DNA of 64,000 nucleotides, from contig NZ_JASODI010000001.1 in the NCBI RefSeq assembly GCF_030211955.1, forward strand, positions 124,001 through 188,000, written 5' to 3'. Each line of letters begins with the position of its first letter. Within the stretch, counting starts at the first letter, position 1. The position numbers and the translations under genes were made by a program. A model generated the notes under the pieces. The model saw nothing but the letters and a program-made list of their open reading frames with translations. It was not told the DNA's origin and searched no databases. Below are positions 18,854-29,382 of the stretch, in pieces. This DNA comes from Corynebacterium frankenforstense (lineage in GTDB: Bacteria > Actinomycetota > Actinomycetes > Mycobacteriales > Mycobacteriaceae).

Positions 18854-19738
18854 TCACCTTCCCGGGAGGAACGCTGCGGTGGGCTGGAACGTGCAGGGGC
18901 CGTCGCCGGTGTGGACGGTCCCGTCGAGGACGGCGACGACCGGGCCCTCGCCCGTGTCCGCCACCCCGGAGACCGTCGCCGGCCCCTCGGGGTTGATGCC
19001 GTGGTTGCCCAGCGGGGTCGCGCCGTGGGCCAGGGTGGCCAGGTTCGCCCAGCGCACCTGCATGCCGCCCTGCTCGGGCGCCGCCGGGGCGGTGCCCATG
19101 GCGGTGAACAGGAACGTCGTCTGACCCGGCGCCGCGCCGGGGGCGGGGATGTGCGCCGGCCCGCGCACGGCCAGGGCACTGCCGACGGAGTCGAGCTGGC
19201 CGCCGATGCAGTTGCCCGCCACCGTCGGCCAGTAGAACTGCTTGAACGGCGGGGCGTCGGCCGGCATGGCCACCCCGCCGCTGCCCTCGCCGGCGAAGTA
19301 GGCGACCGCGCTGAGCAGCACGTCGCGCACCTCCGGCGGGATCCACGGCTGGCGGGCGAACTCGCGGACCTGCTCCAGGATCTCCGGGCGCGGCCGGCCC
19401 AGTTCGTCGAGCGGGTTGGCGAACTGCAGGCCCGGGCCCGAGGAGAGCACCGGCAGCTCGACGCCGGCGGAACCGGCGGGCAGCAGGTGCGCGGGCGCCG
19501 GGGAAACCGGCGCCGGGGCGGAGGACCCCGGCAGAACGGGCAGGGCCTGCGCGGCGGGAGTGACCAGGCCGGCGCCGGCCACGGTGAGCGCCGCGACGGC
19601 GGCGAGCGCGCCGCGGGAGGCCCGCGTCGCCCGGGGCGGGCGGGCGTGACGGGCGCGGCCCCTGGTGCGGGACGTGCGGCGTGCGGATGCGTTCGACGCG
19701 GTCAAGCCTTCAGATCCTTCGGCGGTCGGCGGAGTCAT
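18854..19738 (-). CDS. Exported protein of unknown function (actinobacterial)
   Basis: I do not recognise a characterised family. With ATG 19738 the protein is about 294 residues. It has a long basic Arg-rich N-region, one hydrophobic stretch (LAAVAALTVAGAGLVTPAAQA), then a cleavage-like AQA site and a Pro/Ala-rich linker, so it is probably secreted. The mature part has a conserved-looking NCIGGQLDS segment with one cysteine and a second cysteine near the end (GPCTFQPT), which could form a disulfide. The region between reads like a beta-sandwich (TTFLFTAMGTAP, MQVRWANLAT). The longer frame starting 90 nt upstream would put 30 extra residues before the basic region and is less likely. Confidence 0.6.
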   Translation of the reverse strand: MTPPTAEGSEGLTASNASARRTSRTRGRARHARPPRATRASRGALAAVAALTVAGAGLVTPAAQALPVLPGSSAPAPVSPAPAHLLPAGSAGVELPVLSSGPGLQFANPLDELGRPRPEILEQVREFARQPWIPPEVRDVLLSAVAYFAGEGSGGVAMPADAPPFKQFYWPTVAGNCIGGQLDSVGSALAVRGPAHIPAPGAAPGQTTFLFTAMGTAPAAPEQGGMQVRWANLATLAHGATPLGNHGINPEGPATVSGVADTGEGPVVAVLDGTVHTGDGPCTFQPTAAFLPGR

Positions 19739-20205
19739 CCGGGTCTCGGCCGCGGCGTGTCTCGACGGGGCGACCGCGAAACCACGCCACAGCGATAACT
19801 CAGATAACAGCAGTAACTTCTCTAACAATATTCACATTTTTCGGCGAGTCAACCGCTCTCGGGTTCAAAACTTCGCTAGCGGGAGGCGCCTGTACCCGTA
19901 CCGTCGCCGCCGCCGGGTCCCGCGTTACCCCGCGCAGGGCGGGAAAGCCGTCCCGGGAGCCGGGGCCGGACGCGGACCGCGGCGCGCACGGCGCTGTTCC
20001 GCAGTGCGGCAGGGGGCCGCCACGGGCGCTCCGCGCGGCGTCGGAAAGCGGCCGCGCAGCGGCCGGGCACTAGCCCGCCGGAAGGGGCGCGGCGACGCCG
20101 CGGCGACGGGGCGTCGGCGAGCGACATGCGTCAACGGGGCAAGGGGGAGTAGGGTATCAAGCCGATCAAGTCCCCCTTTTCCAATTCTTTAGGAGCACTC
20201 CGTCA
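19739..20205. promoter_or_regulatory. Divergent promoter region of the exported-protein operon and typA
   Basis: No gene is seen in these 467 bp. An AT-rich block at 19790-19870 holds four TAAC (GTTA on the other strand) words at exactly 9 bp spacing (19796, 19805, 19814, 19823), a candidate regulator array upstream of the exported-protein gene. A very GC-rich part (19880-20130) contains a weak copy of the dispersed repeat (20033-20049). TAGGGT at 20150-20155 is a likely typA -10, giving a leader of about 45 nt. Confidence 0.45.
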
Positions 20206-22119
<1,914 letters not shown>

Positions 22120-22144
22120 GGGCCGCGGGCTGGCGCCCGCGCCC

Positions 22145-22187
22145 CGGGGATAAGGGCGGCGTCGCTGGGGACAAGGGCGGCGCCGCC
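22145..22187. repeat. Two 21-bp direct repeats after typA
   Basis: Two adjacent units of the form GGGGAYAAGGGCGGCGYCG follow one another with a 22 bp period between the typA stop and its terminator. No coding role is apparent. Confidence 0.5.
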
Positions 22188-22201
22188 AGGGGAGCGGCAG
22201 C

Positions 22202-22234
22202 AAGGCGCGCGTCGGTGAATCCGACGCGCGCCTT
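22202..22234 (+). terminator. Terminator after typA
   Basis: A perfect 14 bp stem, AAGGCGCGCGTCGG, with a TGAAT loop is followed by TCTCCTTA. It separates typA from the lpqW-like gene. Confidence 0.85.
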
Positions 22235-22268
22235 CTCCTTATGTCTGTGAAAGGGGGCATCGGGTTAA

Positions 22269-23945
22269 ATGGATGACGTGAACCGTCGACTCGCCAACCC
22301 CGCCGCCCGCCGCGCGACCCGCCGGGGGCGCGGCACCCCCCGCGTCGCCGGGGCCCTCGGGGTGCTGGCCGCGACGACGCTGTTGGCCTCCTGCGCCGCC
22401 TCGCCCGGCCCGGCGCCCATCGTCGAGGACGAGGAGGAGACGACCACCTCGACGACGCAGAAGGCCGACGAGAAGAAGAGCCCCGAGGACGCGCGCACCC
22501 GCGTCACCGTCGGCATCGACCCGCTGCGCGGCGGGGTCAACCCGCACCTGCTGGCCGACTCCTCGGCCACCGTCGACGACATCGCCGGCCTTGTGCTGCC
22601 CTCCGCCTTCAACGACGGCGAGCTCAACACCGACCTGCTGGTCTCCGCCGAGGAGGTCACCCCGGCCGCCGGCGCCGCCCAGACGGTGCGCTACGTCATC
22701 GCCGCGGCCGCCCAGTGGTCCGACGGCACCCCGGTCTCCGGCGGCGACTTCGAGTACCTGTGGCACGGGATCACCGCCACCCCGGGTGTGCTCGGTCGCG
22801 GCGCCTACGACACCGTCTCCGCCGTGCGCGTCACCGGCGGCGGGCGCACCGTCGACGTCGACTTCTCCCGGCCCAACGCCCACTGGCGCGAGCTCTTCTC
22901 TGACCTGCTGCCCGCCCACCTGCTGCGCGGGCGGCCCTTCGATAAGGCGCTGGCCGAGGGCATCCCGGCGTCGGCCGGCCGCTACCTCATGCGCGACCTG
23001 GACCAGGCCCGCGGCACCATCGAGCTGCAGCGCAACGACCGCTTCTGGGGCGAGGACCCCGCCGCGATCGACCTGGTGACCTTCCGCCCCGTCAGCGGTA
23101 CCGCCGAGGCCAGCGACCAGCTGCGCACCGGCCAGGTCGCCTTCATGGACCTCACCCCGGCCGAGACGACCACCCAGGCACTGGGCCTGGTCGCCGGCAC
23201 CCAGACCGAGAAGAAGGCCACCGGGCGGCGGCTGAACATGACGATGAACACCGCCTCGCCGATCCTGGCCGAGGCCGCGGTGCGCGGCGAGCTGGCCGCC
23301 CAGATCGACACGCCCACCGTCGCCCGCCTGACCGCCGGGCGCAGCGTCGACGTGCGCGTGCCCGAAAACCCGACCGCCGCGCGCGAGCCCGAGCGCCTGC
23401 GGGCGGCGGCCACCGCCGAGCGCCCCGTGCGCATCGGCGCCGACCCCGCCGACCGGCAGGCCTCGGCGGCCGCCCGCGTGATCGTCGACCTGCTGCGAGC
23501 CAAGGGCGTGCACGCCGAGGTCACCGCCACCGACATGGCGACCCTGACCACCGACCGGCTGCCCCAGGGCACCGTCGATGCCGTCATCGCCTGGGGCGTG
23601 GAGAGCCCCGGCACCGCCACAGCGGCCGGCTACTACGGCTGCGGGCGGGACCCGGAGGACCCGCGCGGGAGTAATCTGTCCGGGTACTGCACCTCCTACA
23701 CCCAGGAGATGCTCGACGAGGCGCTGGCCGGGGGTCTGAGCGGCGACCAGCTGCGCGCACGGCTGCGGTCGCTGGAGGAACTCGAGCACCTGAGCGTGGG
23801 CTTGCTCGACGAGACGCGCCTGCAGGTCCTCGGCCACGGCATCACAGGGCCGACCGCCGAGCTGGCGGACTGGCCCGCGGGCATCCCCACGGTGCCGGGC
23901 TGGCGCATCGACGAGACCGAGCCGACCACGGAGAGGCTGAACTGA
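22269..23945 (+). CDS. lpqW: LpqW-like lipoprotein of the peptide-binding-protein fold
   Basis: The 558-residue predicted lipoprotein has a basic N-terminus, a hydrophobic segment and the lipobox LLASC at about residue 42. An acidic/Thr-rich linker leads into a DppA/OppA-type solute-binding fold (QWSDGTPVSGGDFEYLWHG). Its place between typA and mshB matches lpqW of M. tuberculosis. There LpqW is not a transporter receptor but controls the split between phosphatidylinositol mannosides and lipomannan/lipoarabinomannan. No permease or ATPase gene is adjacent, which supports that reading. A start at GTG 22278 is also possible. It is separated from mshB by only 5 nt. Confidence 0.8.
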   Translation: MDDVNRRLANPAARRATRRGRGTPRVAGALGVLAATTLLASCAASPGPAPIVEDEEETTTSTTQKADEKKSPEDARTRVTVGIDPLRGGVNPHLLADSSATVDDIAGLVLPSAFNDGELNTDLLVSAEEVTPAAGAAQTVRYVIAAAAQWSDGTPVSGGDFEYLWHGITATPGVLGRGAYDTVSAVRVTGGGRTVDVDFSRPNAHWRELFSDLLPAHLLRGRPFDKALAEGIPASAGRYLMRDLDQARGTIELQRNDRFWGEDPAAIDLVTFRPVSGTAEASDQLRTGQVAFMDLTPAETTTQALGLVAGTQTEKKATGRRLNMTMNTASPILAEAAVRGELAAQIDTPTVARLTAGRSVDVRVPENPTAAREPERLRAAATAERPVRIGADPADRQASAAARVIVDLLRAKGVHAEVTATDMATLTTDRLPQGTVDAVIAWGVESPGTATAAGYYGCGRDPEDPRGSNLSGYCTSYTQEMLDEALAGGLSGDQLRARLRSLEELEHLSVGLLDETRLQVLGHGITGPTAELADWPAGIPTVPGWRIDETEPTTERLN

Positions 23946-23950
23946 GAACC

Positions 23951-24871
23951 ATGACGGTGAACGACCCGAACGCGAACCCGCGCGATTTGACCGGACTGCG
24001 GGTGGTGGCGGTCCACGCCCACCCGGACGACGAGACGATCACGATGGGCGGCACCCTGCACCAGCTGGCCGCCCGCGGTGCGGACTGCACCGTGGTCACC
24101 TGCACCCTCGGCGAGGAGGGCGAGGTCATCGGGCCGACCTGGCAGAACCTCATCGCCGACGAGGCCGACCAGCTCGGCGGCTACCGCATCGCGGAACTGT
24201 CCGCGGCGCTGGCGGCCATCGGCGTGCACGGCGAGTTCCTCGGCGGCGCCGGCGCCTACCGCGATTCCGGCATGGCCGGCACGCCCTCGGCGGCCAACCC
24301 GCGGGCCTTCGTCAACGACGGCGGCCGCGCCGTCGACGACCTGGTCGCCGTCCTCGAGCGCCTGCGACCGCAGCTGGTGCTCACCTACGACCCCAACGGC
24401 GGCTACGGCCACCCGGACCACATCCACGCCCACGAGATCACCCACGCCGCCCTCGAGCGCGTCGAGGTCGACCGCCTGCTCTGGCACGTCACCCCGACCG
24501 GCGCACAGGACGCGGGCCTGGCGGCCATCGCGGAGATCCCGGCCGGCTGGCGCCGGGCCGCCGACGGCGAGCTGGCCGCCGTCGGCGACGACCAGGTCGA
24601 CTGTTTCACCCGGCTTTCCGACGCCGACGTCGCCGCCAAGCTCGCAGGCTTCCGCGCGCACGCCACCCAGCTGCACGTCGCCGACGGCTCGGTCAGCCGC
24701 ACCAACCCCGTGGCCGCCCAGGCCAGCGTCTCGGACCATGACACCGTGGCCGCCGTCTACTGCCTGTCCAACCTCATCGCCCAGCCGGTGCTGCGCCGCG
24801 AGTACTTCCACCTCGCCGCCGGCGCCCTGGTGCCGGCCGGCGGCGGCCCGGCCGACGGGTTGCTGCCGTGA
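23951..24871 (+). CDS. mshB: Mycothiol biosynthesis GlcNAc-Ins deacetylase
   Basis: Zinc enzyme that removes acetate from N-acetylglucosaminyl-inositol, the second enzymatic step of mycothiol synthesis. The 306-residue product belongs to the LmbE/PIG-L fold. The metal and catalytic motif AHPDDE is at about residues 23-28 and the third zinc ligand region is GYGHPDHIHAHE. Mycothiol is specific to actinobacteria, consistent with the organism call. The gene follows the lpqW-like gene by 5 nt and its stop overlaps the start of the next gene (GTGA). Confidence 0.94.
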   Translation: MTVNDPNANPRDLTGLRVVAVHAHPDDETITMGGTLHQLAARGADCTVVTCTLGEEGEVIGPTWQNLIADEADQLGGYRIAELSAALAAIGVHGEFLGGAGAYRDSGMAGTPSAANPRAFVNDGGRAVDDLVAVLERLRPQLVLTYDPNGGYGHPDHIHAHEITHAALERVEVDRLLWHVTPTGAQDAGLAAIAEIPAGWRRAADGELAAVGDDQVDCFTRLSDADVAAKLAGFRAHATQLHVADGSVSRTNPVAAQASVSDHDTVAAVYCLSNLIAQPVLRREYFHLAAGALVPAGGGPADGLLP

Positions 24872-25329
24872 GCGCCGACGGTGCCGTGGGCGCCGACGGC
24901 GCGCACGACGCGGCGTCGGAAATCGACGCGGCCACGCCGCGCCGGCGCCTCATCCGCGACGACTTCTCGCGCGGGGAGGCCGTGGGCGGCATCTTCTGGC
25001 TGTGCCTGGGCGCGCTGGTCTCGGTGCTGCTCGAGGTCGTCTACCTCGACGCCGGGGTCACGCTGCCGAGTGGGGCCAGACTCGCCGTGCCCTGGACCGT
25101 GGTGGTCGCGTTTCTATTCAACCTCGTGCTCTCGCGCACCGCGCTGCTGTGGACGCGGCGCACCTGGGCGGCCGGCATGCCGCTGTGGACGTGGATCGCC
25201 GGGTTCGTGCTGCTCACATTCGGCGTCACCGTCACCGGCGACCAGCTCGTCGGAGCCAACGTGCACAGCCTGGTGCTGCTGGCCGCCGGGGTGGCCGGCG
25301 GCGGTTGGCCCCTCATGGCGGGGAAGTGA
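24868..25329 (+). CDS. Four-helix membrane protein linked to mshB
   Basis: The 153-residue protein has an Ala/Asp-rich N-terminus of about 45 residues followed by four hydrophobic helices (GGIFWLCLGALVSVLLEVVY; VPWTVVVAFLFNLVL; MPLWTWIAGFVLLTFG; HSLVLLAAGVAGGGW). The GTG start overlaps the mshB stop, so expression is coupled. A small membrane gene at this place also occurs next to mshB in mycobacteria, but no function is known to me. A copy of the dispersed repeat (24908-24924) forms part of the N-terminal, poorly constrained coding region. Confidence 0.75.
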   Translation: MSADGAVGADGAHDAASEIDAATPRRRLIRDDFSRGEAVGGIFWLCLGALVSVLLEVVYLDAGVTLPSGARLAVPWTVVVAFLFNLVLSRTALLWTRRTWAAGMPLWTWIAGFVLLTFGVTVTGDQLVGANVHSLVLLAAGVAGGGWPLMAGK

Positions 25330-25406
25330 CATACTGGACGGGTCACGTCCACGTGATTTCCCGTTTTATTTGAGTTCCGTTTCTGTCCTGGAGTTCCCGA
25401 TCACTG

Positions 25407-25730
25407 ATGACCTACATCATCGCCCAGCCCTGCGTTGACGTCATGGACCGCTCCTGCGTGGAGGAGTGCCCGGTCGACTGCATCTACGAGGGCAAGCGCA
25501 GCCTCTACATCCACCCCGACGAGTGCGTCGACTGCGGCGCCTGCGAACCGGCGTGCCCGACCGAGGCGATCTTCTACGAGGACGACCTCCCCGACGAGTG
25601 GGAGGGCTACTACGACGCCAACGTCGCCTTCTTCGACGACCTCGGCTCGCCCGGCGGCGCGGCCGCCCTCGGCCCGCAGGACTTCGACCCGAAGTTCGTC
25701 GCCGACCTGCCGCCGCAGAACCAGGACTGA
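25407..25730 (+). CDS. fdxC: 7Fe ferredoxin
   Basis: Small cytoplasmic electron carrier of 107 residues with one [3Fe-4S] and one [4Fe-4S] cluster. Cysteines at about residues 9, 17, 21 and 25 ([18 protein letters not shown]) and 40, 43, 46 and 50 ([12 protein letters not shown]) match seven-iron ferredoxins of actinobacteria. The C-terminal 50 residues are the usual acidic extension. Its place directly before dapC matches mycobacteria. The redox partner is unknown. Confidence 0.95.
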   Translation: MTYIIAQPCVDVMDRSCVEECPVDCIYEGKRSLYIHPDECVDCGACEPACPTEAIFYEDDLPDEWEGYYDANVAFFDDLGSPGGAAALGPQDFDPKFVADLPPQNQD

Positions 25731-25807
25731 GCCCGGCCCGCCGGTGACCGCGGACGTCGGCCGAAGTCCTCTCCGGAGGCCGACCCCGCGCGGGTAGAGT
25801 AACCGGC

Positions 25808-26968
25808 ATGACACGCACGCCACTGGTCGAGACCCTGCCCGAGTTCCCCTGGGACACCATCGCCGAGGCCAAGGCCACCGCCGCGGCCCACCCCGACGGG
25901 ATGGTCAACCTCTCGGTCGGCTCCCCGGTCGACCCGCCGGCGCCCGGCATCCAGCTCGCGCTGGCCGAGGCCGCCGGCTTTCCCGGCTACCCGGCCACCG
26001 TGGGCACGCCCGAGCTACGCGAGGCCATCGTCGACGCCTCCGCGCGCCGCTACGCGATGACGGGGCTCAACGCCTCGACCACGCCGGGGGAGTCCTCCGT
26101 GCTGCCCGTCGTGGGCACCAAGGAGGCCATCGCCTGGCTGCCGACCCTCCTGGGGCTCGGCGCCGAGGACACCGTGGTCATCCCCGAGCTGGCCTACCCG
26201 ACCTACGAGGTCGGCGCGTGCCTGGCCGGCACGAAGATGGTGCGTTCCGACGACCCGGAGGGCGTCGACGCGGACTCCGCCGCGCTGTTCTTCCTGAACT
26301 CGCCGTCGAACCCGACCGGCCGCGTGCTCGGCGTGGACCACCTGCGCCGCGTGGTGGCCTGGGCCCGCGAGCACGACGTCATCGTCGCCTCCGATGAGTG
26401 CTACCTCGGCCTGGGCTGGGACGACGACAACGAGCCGGTCTCGATCCTCGACGAGCGCGTCTGCGACGGCGACCACACCGGGCTGCTGGCCATCCACTCG
26501 CTCTCCAAGACCGCGAACTTCGCCGGTTACCGCGGCGGCTTCTTCGCCGGCGACCCCGGGCTGATCGCCGAGCTGACCCAGGTGCGCAAGCACGCCGGGC
26601 TGATGGTGCCCTACCCGATCCAGGCGGCCATGACCGCCGCCTACGGCGACGACGACGCCGAGCACGTGCAGAAGCTGCGGTACGCGGTGCGCCGCGCCAA
26701 GCTGCTCGAGGCGCTCATCGGCGCCGGCTTCACCGTCGAGCACTCCGAGGCGGGACTCTACCTGTGGGCAAGCCTCGGCGAGAACGGGCGCGCGACCGTA
26801 GACCGGCTCGCCGAGCTGGGCATCCTGGTCGCCCCGGGCGAGTTCTACGGCCCGGCCGGCGAGAACTTCGTGCGCGTCGGCATGACCGCCGACGACGCCC
26901 ACGTCGACGAGGCCGCCCAGCGCCTGCGCGCGGCGTCGGCCGAGCTGCGCGCCGTCGCGGGGAAGTAG
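25808..26968 (+). CDS. dapC: Succinyldiaminopimelate aminotransferase
   Basis: PLP enzyme that converts N-succinyl-2-amino-6-ketopimelate to N-succinyl-LL-diaminopimelate, supplying DAP for peptidoglycan and lysine. The 386-residue fold-type I aminotransferase has NSPSNPTGRVLG and the PLP lysine in HSLSKTANFAGYRGG at about residue 234. An Arg near the end (NFVRVGMT) binds the substrate carboxylate. TAGAGT at 25795-25800 ends 7 nt before the ATG and there is no ribosome-binding site, so the mRNA is probably leaderless. dapD and dapE occur 1.4 kb and 7 kb further on. Confidence 0.92.
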   Translation: MTRTPLVETLPEFPWDTIAEAKATAAAHPDGMVNLSVGSPVDPPAPGIQLALAEAAGFPGYPATVGTPELREAIVDASARRYAMTGLNASTTPGESSVLPVVGTKEAIAWLPTLLGLGAEDTVVIPELAYPTYEVGACLAGTKMVRSDDPEGVDADSAALFFLNSPSNPTGRVLGVDHLRRVVAWAREHDVIVASDECYLGLGWDDDNEPVSILDERVCDGDHTGLLAIHSLSKTANFAGYRGGFFAGDPGLIAELTQVRKHAGLMVPYPIQAAMTAAYGDDDAEHVQKLRYAVRRAKLLEALIGAGFTVEHSEAGLYLWASLGENGRATVDRLAELGILVAPGEFYGPAGENFVRVGMTADDAHVDEAAQRLRAASAELRAVAGK

Positions 26969-27241
26969 GCCCCGCGCCGGGAAGTAGCGTTAAGTAGGTT
27001 CCCGCGCCGGAGGAGCGGGCGCCGGCGGGGCCGCCGCAGGGGCCGCCACGGGCGTGGAATCCCCGACACGGCCTGGCGCGCGAATGTATTTCGGGCTATC
27101 CGGGCGATAAACTGTACCGATCAGGTCCGCGTCCGGACGCACGTCGAGGACCGGGCCCTGCGCGCCCCGCGCCCGGACGGCGAACCCGTCGCCCGGTGGC
27201 GGCGCGGGTGCGACGACGAGTAGCCGAGGTTGAGGAGATCC

Positions 27242-27808
27242 ATGACGGCCAGCCCCACCGTCGCCCGCATGCTGGGCAACCTGCGTCAGTTCATCCAGTT
27301 CGGCATCGTCGGCGGCTCCGGGGTCGTCGTCGACCTGGCCGTCAACTACGTGTCGAAGAAGATCGCCGAGTTCGCCGGCATCTCCGAGCACGACGCCTTC
27401 ATCAACCTGCTGGGCACCCAGTTCAACATCCGCTGGTACCACGTCTTTGTCACCCTCGGCTTCCTGGTGGCCAACACCTGGAACTACCAGCTCAACCGGA
27501 TGTGGACCTTCAAGGGCACCAACCCGCGCAGCTGGTGGCGCGGCTTCTTCCCGTTCCTGCTCGCCGGCCTCGGCGCCTTTTTGATCCGCCTGGTGCTCAT
27601 GACGCTGTTCATGAACCCGGGCAGCCCCATCTCGCTGCCCACCGACATCCTCGACGACTCCTCGGGGCTGCGCACCAAGTTCTACTGGGCCTCCGCGATC
27701 TCTATCCTGGTGGCGATGCCCGTCAACTTCGTGATCAACAAACTCTGGACCTTCCGCGGGCCGAAGGTCTCCGTCGTCCACCAGTCCGACCCCGCGCCGC
27801 GTGCCTGA
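27242..27808 (+). CDS. GtrA family membrane protein
   Basis: The 188-residue protein belongs to the GtrA family: small four-helix proteins thought to help move or use polyprenyl-phosphate sugars, as with the arabinogalactan-linked Rv3789 type in mycobacteria. The typical start is LRQFIQFGIVGGSGVVVDLA, and the last helix is followed by NFVINKLWTFRG, the family C-terminal signature; a matching NYQLNRMWTFKG lies mid-protein. The ATG at 27242 has GAGGAG in front and was preferred over the in-frame start 12 nt earlier. The specific glycan pathway cannot be deduced. Confidence 0.85.
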   Translation: MTASPTVARMLGNLRQFIQFGIVGGSGVVVDLAVNYVSKKIAEFAGISEHDAFINLLGTQFNIRWYHVFVTLGFLVANTWNYQLNRMWTFKGTNPRSWWRGFFPFLLAGLGAFLIRLVLMTLFMNPGSPISLPTDILDDSSGLRTKFYWASAISILVAMPVNFVINKLWTFRGPKVSVVHQSDPAPRA

Positions 27809-27858
27809 GCCCGTAGCCTGAGCCTGCGCCGCGCGCACAAGCCCCCGGAGGTAGCCGC

Positions 27859-28185
27859 ATGATCCCGTTCCTGCTGCTCGTCGTCGCCGTGCTCATGGGC
27901 CTGCCGGCTCTGCTGGCCTCGAACCGCTCGCTGAAGTTCAACTCCTGGCTGGGGCTGCGCATCTCCCCGGTGACGGCCAACGAGGACGCCTGGGCGGCCG
28001 GCCACACGGCCGCGGCCGGGCGGCTGGCCGCAGGCTCCGCGGGCGCCCTGGCCGCGCTGGCGCTGTGCTTCCTCACCGCGGACCTGCACATCGTGCTGCT
28101 CGTCGTCGGCCTGGGCTGGGCGCTGGGCTGCACCGTCGCCGCCGCGATCGCCGCGCGCAGGGCCGCCGAGCCGTACGCGGACTGA
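27859..28185 (+). CDS. SdpI-like small membrane protein
   Basis: The 108-residue protein has three hydrophobic segments. It carries the SdpI/YfhL-type motif FNSWLGLRISPVTANEDAW followed by AGHTAAAGRL. In Bacillus SdpI gives immunity to the SDP toxin, but many actinobacteria have stand-alone relatives with no known toxin. No toxin gene is visible nearby. A good GGAGG ribosome-binding site precedes the ATG. Confidence 0.75.
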   Translation: MIPFLLLVVAVLMGLPALLASNRSLKFNSWLGLRISPVTANEDAWAAGHTAAAGRLAAGSAGALAALALCFLTADLHIVLLVVGLGWALGCTVAAAIAARRAAEPYAD

Positions 28186-28198
28186 GCCGCGAGGCACG

Positions 28199-28297
28199 AG
28201 CCGCGCAGCCGCCACAGCAGACACAGCCGCCACAGCCGACACAGCCGCGCAGCCCGCCACAGCCGCCACAGCCGCCGCAGCCGCCGCAGCCCGCCAC
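28199..28297. repeat. Imperfect CACAGCCGC tandem repeat
   Basis: About ten units of a 9 bp CACAGCCGC-like sequence, with 3 bp CAG/CCG substructure, fill the space between the SdpI-like stop and the terminator. One strand can be read as a Cys-Gly-rich peptide and the other as a Pro-Gln-rich one, but neither frame has a credible start and ribosome-binding site. I treat it as non-coding simple-sequence DNA. Confidence 0.65.
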
Positions 28298-28307
28298 AAA
28301 CGACAAG

Positions 28308-28348
28308 AAGGGCGCCCGGACCGTCACATTGACGGCCCGGGCGCCCTT
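28308..28348. terminator. Bidirectional terminator between SdpI-like gene and dapD
   Basis: A 19 bp stem with a single mismatch begins AAGGGCGCCCGG and has a CAT loop. It is flanked by A and T residues on the two sides. It sits between convergent genes and can serve both. Confidence 0.85.
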
Positions 28349-28371
28349 CCTCGGCGTCAGGGCGCGAACCC

Positions 28372-29358
28372 CTAGTTCGCGTGCAGCTCCTCGTTGAGCG
28401 AGACGGCGGACTTGTACGGGCTGGCCTCGACCGCACCGGTGATCGAGTTGCGGCGGAAGAGCACACCGGAGGCGCCGGAGAGCGCGGCGGCCTTGACGGT
28501 GTCGCCGTCGGAGACACCGGCGGCCTCGGCCACGGCGCCGCGGGCGGTCACCTTGGTGCCGGCGGTGACGTAGAGGCCGGCCTCGACCACGCAGTCGTCG
28601 CCGAGCGAGATGCCCACACCGGCGTTCGCGCCGAGCAGGCAGCGCTCGCCGATGGAGATGACCTCCTTGCCGCCGCCGGACAGCGTGCCCATGATGGAGG
28701 CGCCGCCGCCGACGTCGGAGCCGTCACCGACCACGACGCCGGCGGAGACGCGGCCCTCGACCATGGAGTTGCCCAGGGTGCCGGCGTTGAAGTTGACGAA
28801 TCCCTCGTGCATGACGGTCGTGCCGGCGGCCAGGTGGGCGCCCAGGCGCACGCGGTCGGCGTCGCCGATGCGCACGCCCTCGGGCAGGACGTAGTCGACC
28901 ATGCGCGGGAACTTGTCCACGGAGTAGACGGTCACCGGGCCGCGCTCGGCCTGCAACCGGGCGCGCACCATCTGGAAGTCGGCGACCTCGCAGGGGCCGT
29001 GGTTGGTCCACACGACGTTGGTCAGCTTGCCGAAGACCCCCTCCATGTTCGCCTCGTGCGGGCGGATTAGGCGGTGGGAGAGCAGCTGCAGACGCAGCCA
29101 GGCGTCGTAGGTGTCGGCCGGCGGCTCGGCCAGCGAGGTGATGGTCGTCTCCACGGCCACGCGGGCCACCCCGCGCACCTCGTCGGGCCCGATCAGCGGG
29201 GCGATCTGCTGCGGGGCCTCCTCGAGGCGGTGGGTGCCGGGCTCGGAGCCGGCGACGTCCAGGCGCGGCGCCGGGTACCAGGCGTCGAGGATGGTGCCGT
29301 TGGCGGTTACGGTGGCCACGCCGACGGCGTGGGCGGAACTGGTGGAGTAGTCGGTCAT
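28372..29358 (-). CDS. dapD: Tetrahydrodipicolinate N-succinyltransferase
   Basis: Transfers succinyl from succinyl-CoA to tetrahydrodipicolinate, the first step of the succinylase branch to DAP. The 328-residue product is the actinobacterial form. It has an N-terminal domain, then a left-handed beta-helix recognisable by short hexapeptide-like turns ([51 protein letters not shown]). The ATG at 29358 is preceded by a TAGTCT -10 box (plus-strand 29367-29372) 8 nt away. It converges with the SdpI-like gene and precedes the permease cluster. Confidence 0.94.
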   Translation of the reverse strand: MTDYSTSSAHAVGVATVTANGTILDAWYPAPRLDVAGSEPGTHRLEEAPQQIAPLIGPDEVRGVARVAVETTITSLAEPPADTYDAWLRLQLLSHRLIRPHEANMEGVFGKLTNVVWTNHGPCEVADFQMVRARLQAERGPVTVYSVDKFPRMVDYVLPEGVRIGDADRVRLGAHLAAGTTVMHEGFVNFNAGTLGNSMVEGRVSAGVVVGDGSDVGGGASIMGTLSGGGKEVISIGERCLLGANAGVGISLGDDCVVEAGLYVTAGTKVTARGAVAEAAGVSDGDTVKAAALSGASGVLFRRNSITGAVEASPYKSAVSLNEELHAN

Positions 29359-29382
29359 GACTCCCGAGACTACAAGGTCCGC

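Noticed and set aside
22269..23945. Reading the LpqW-like protein as a functional peptide receptor
   Set aside because: No permease or ATPase is adjacent and the typA-mshB synteny points to LpqW; a transport role is not supported by context.
28073..28327. Short minus-strand frame encoding a Cys-Gly-rich peptide
   Set aside because: It is created by the CAGCCG simple repeat and the terminator, with no ribosome-binding site or conserved start.
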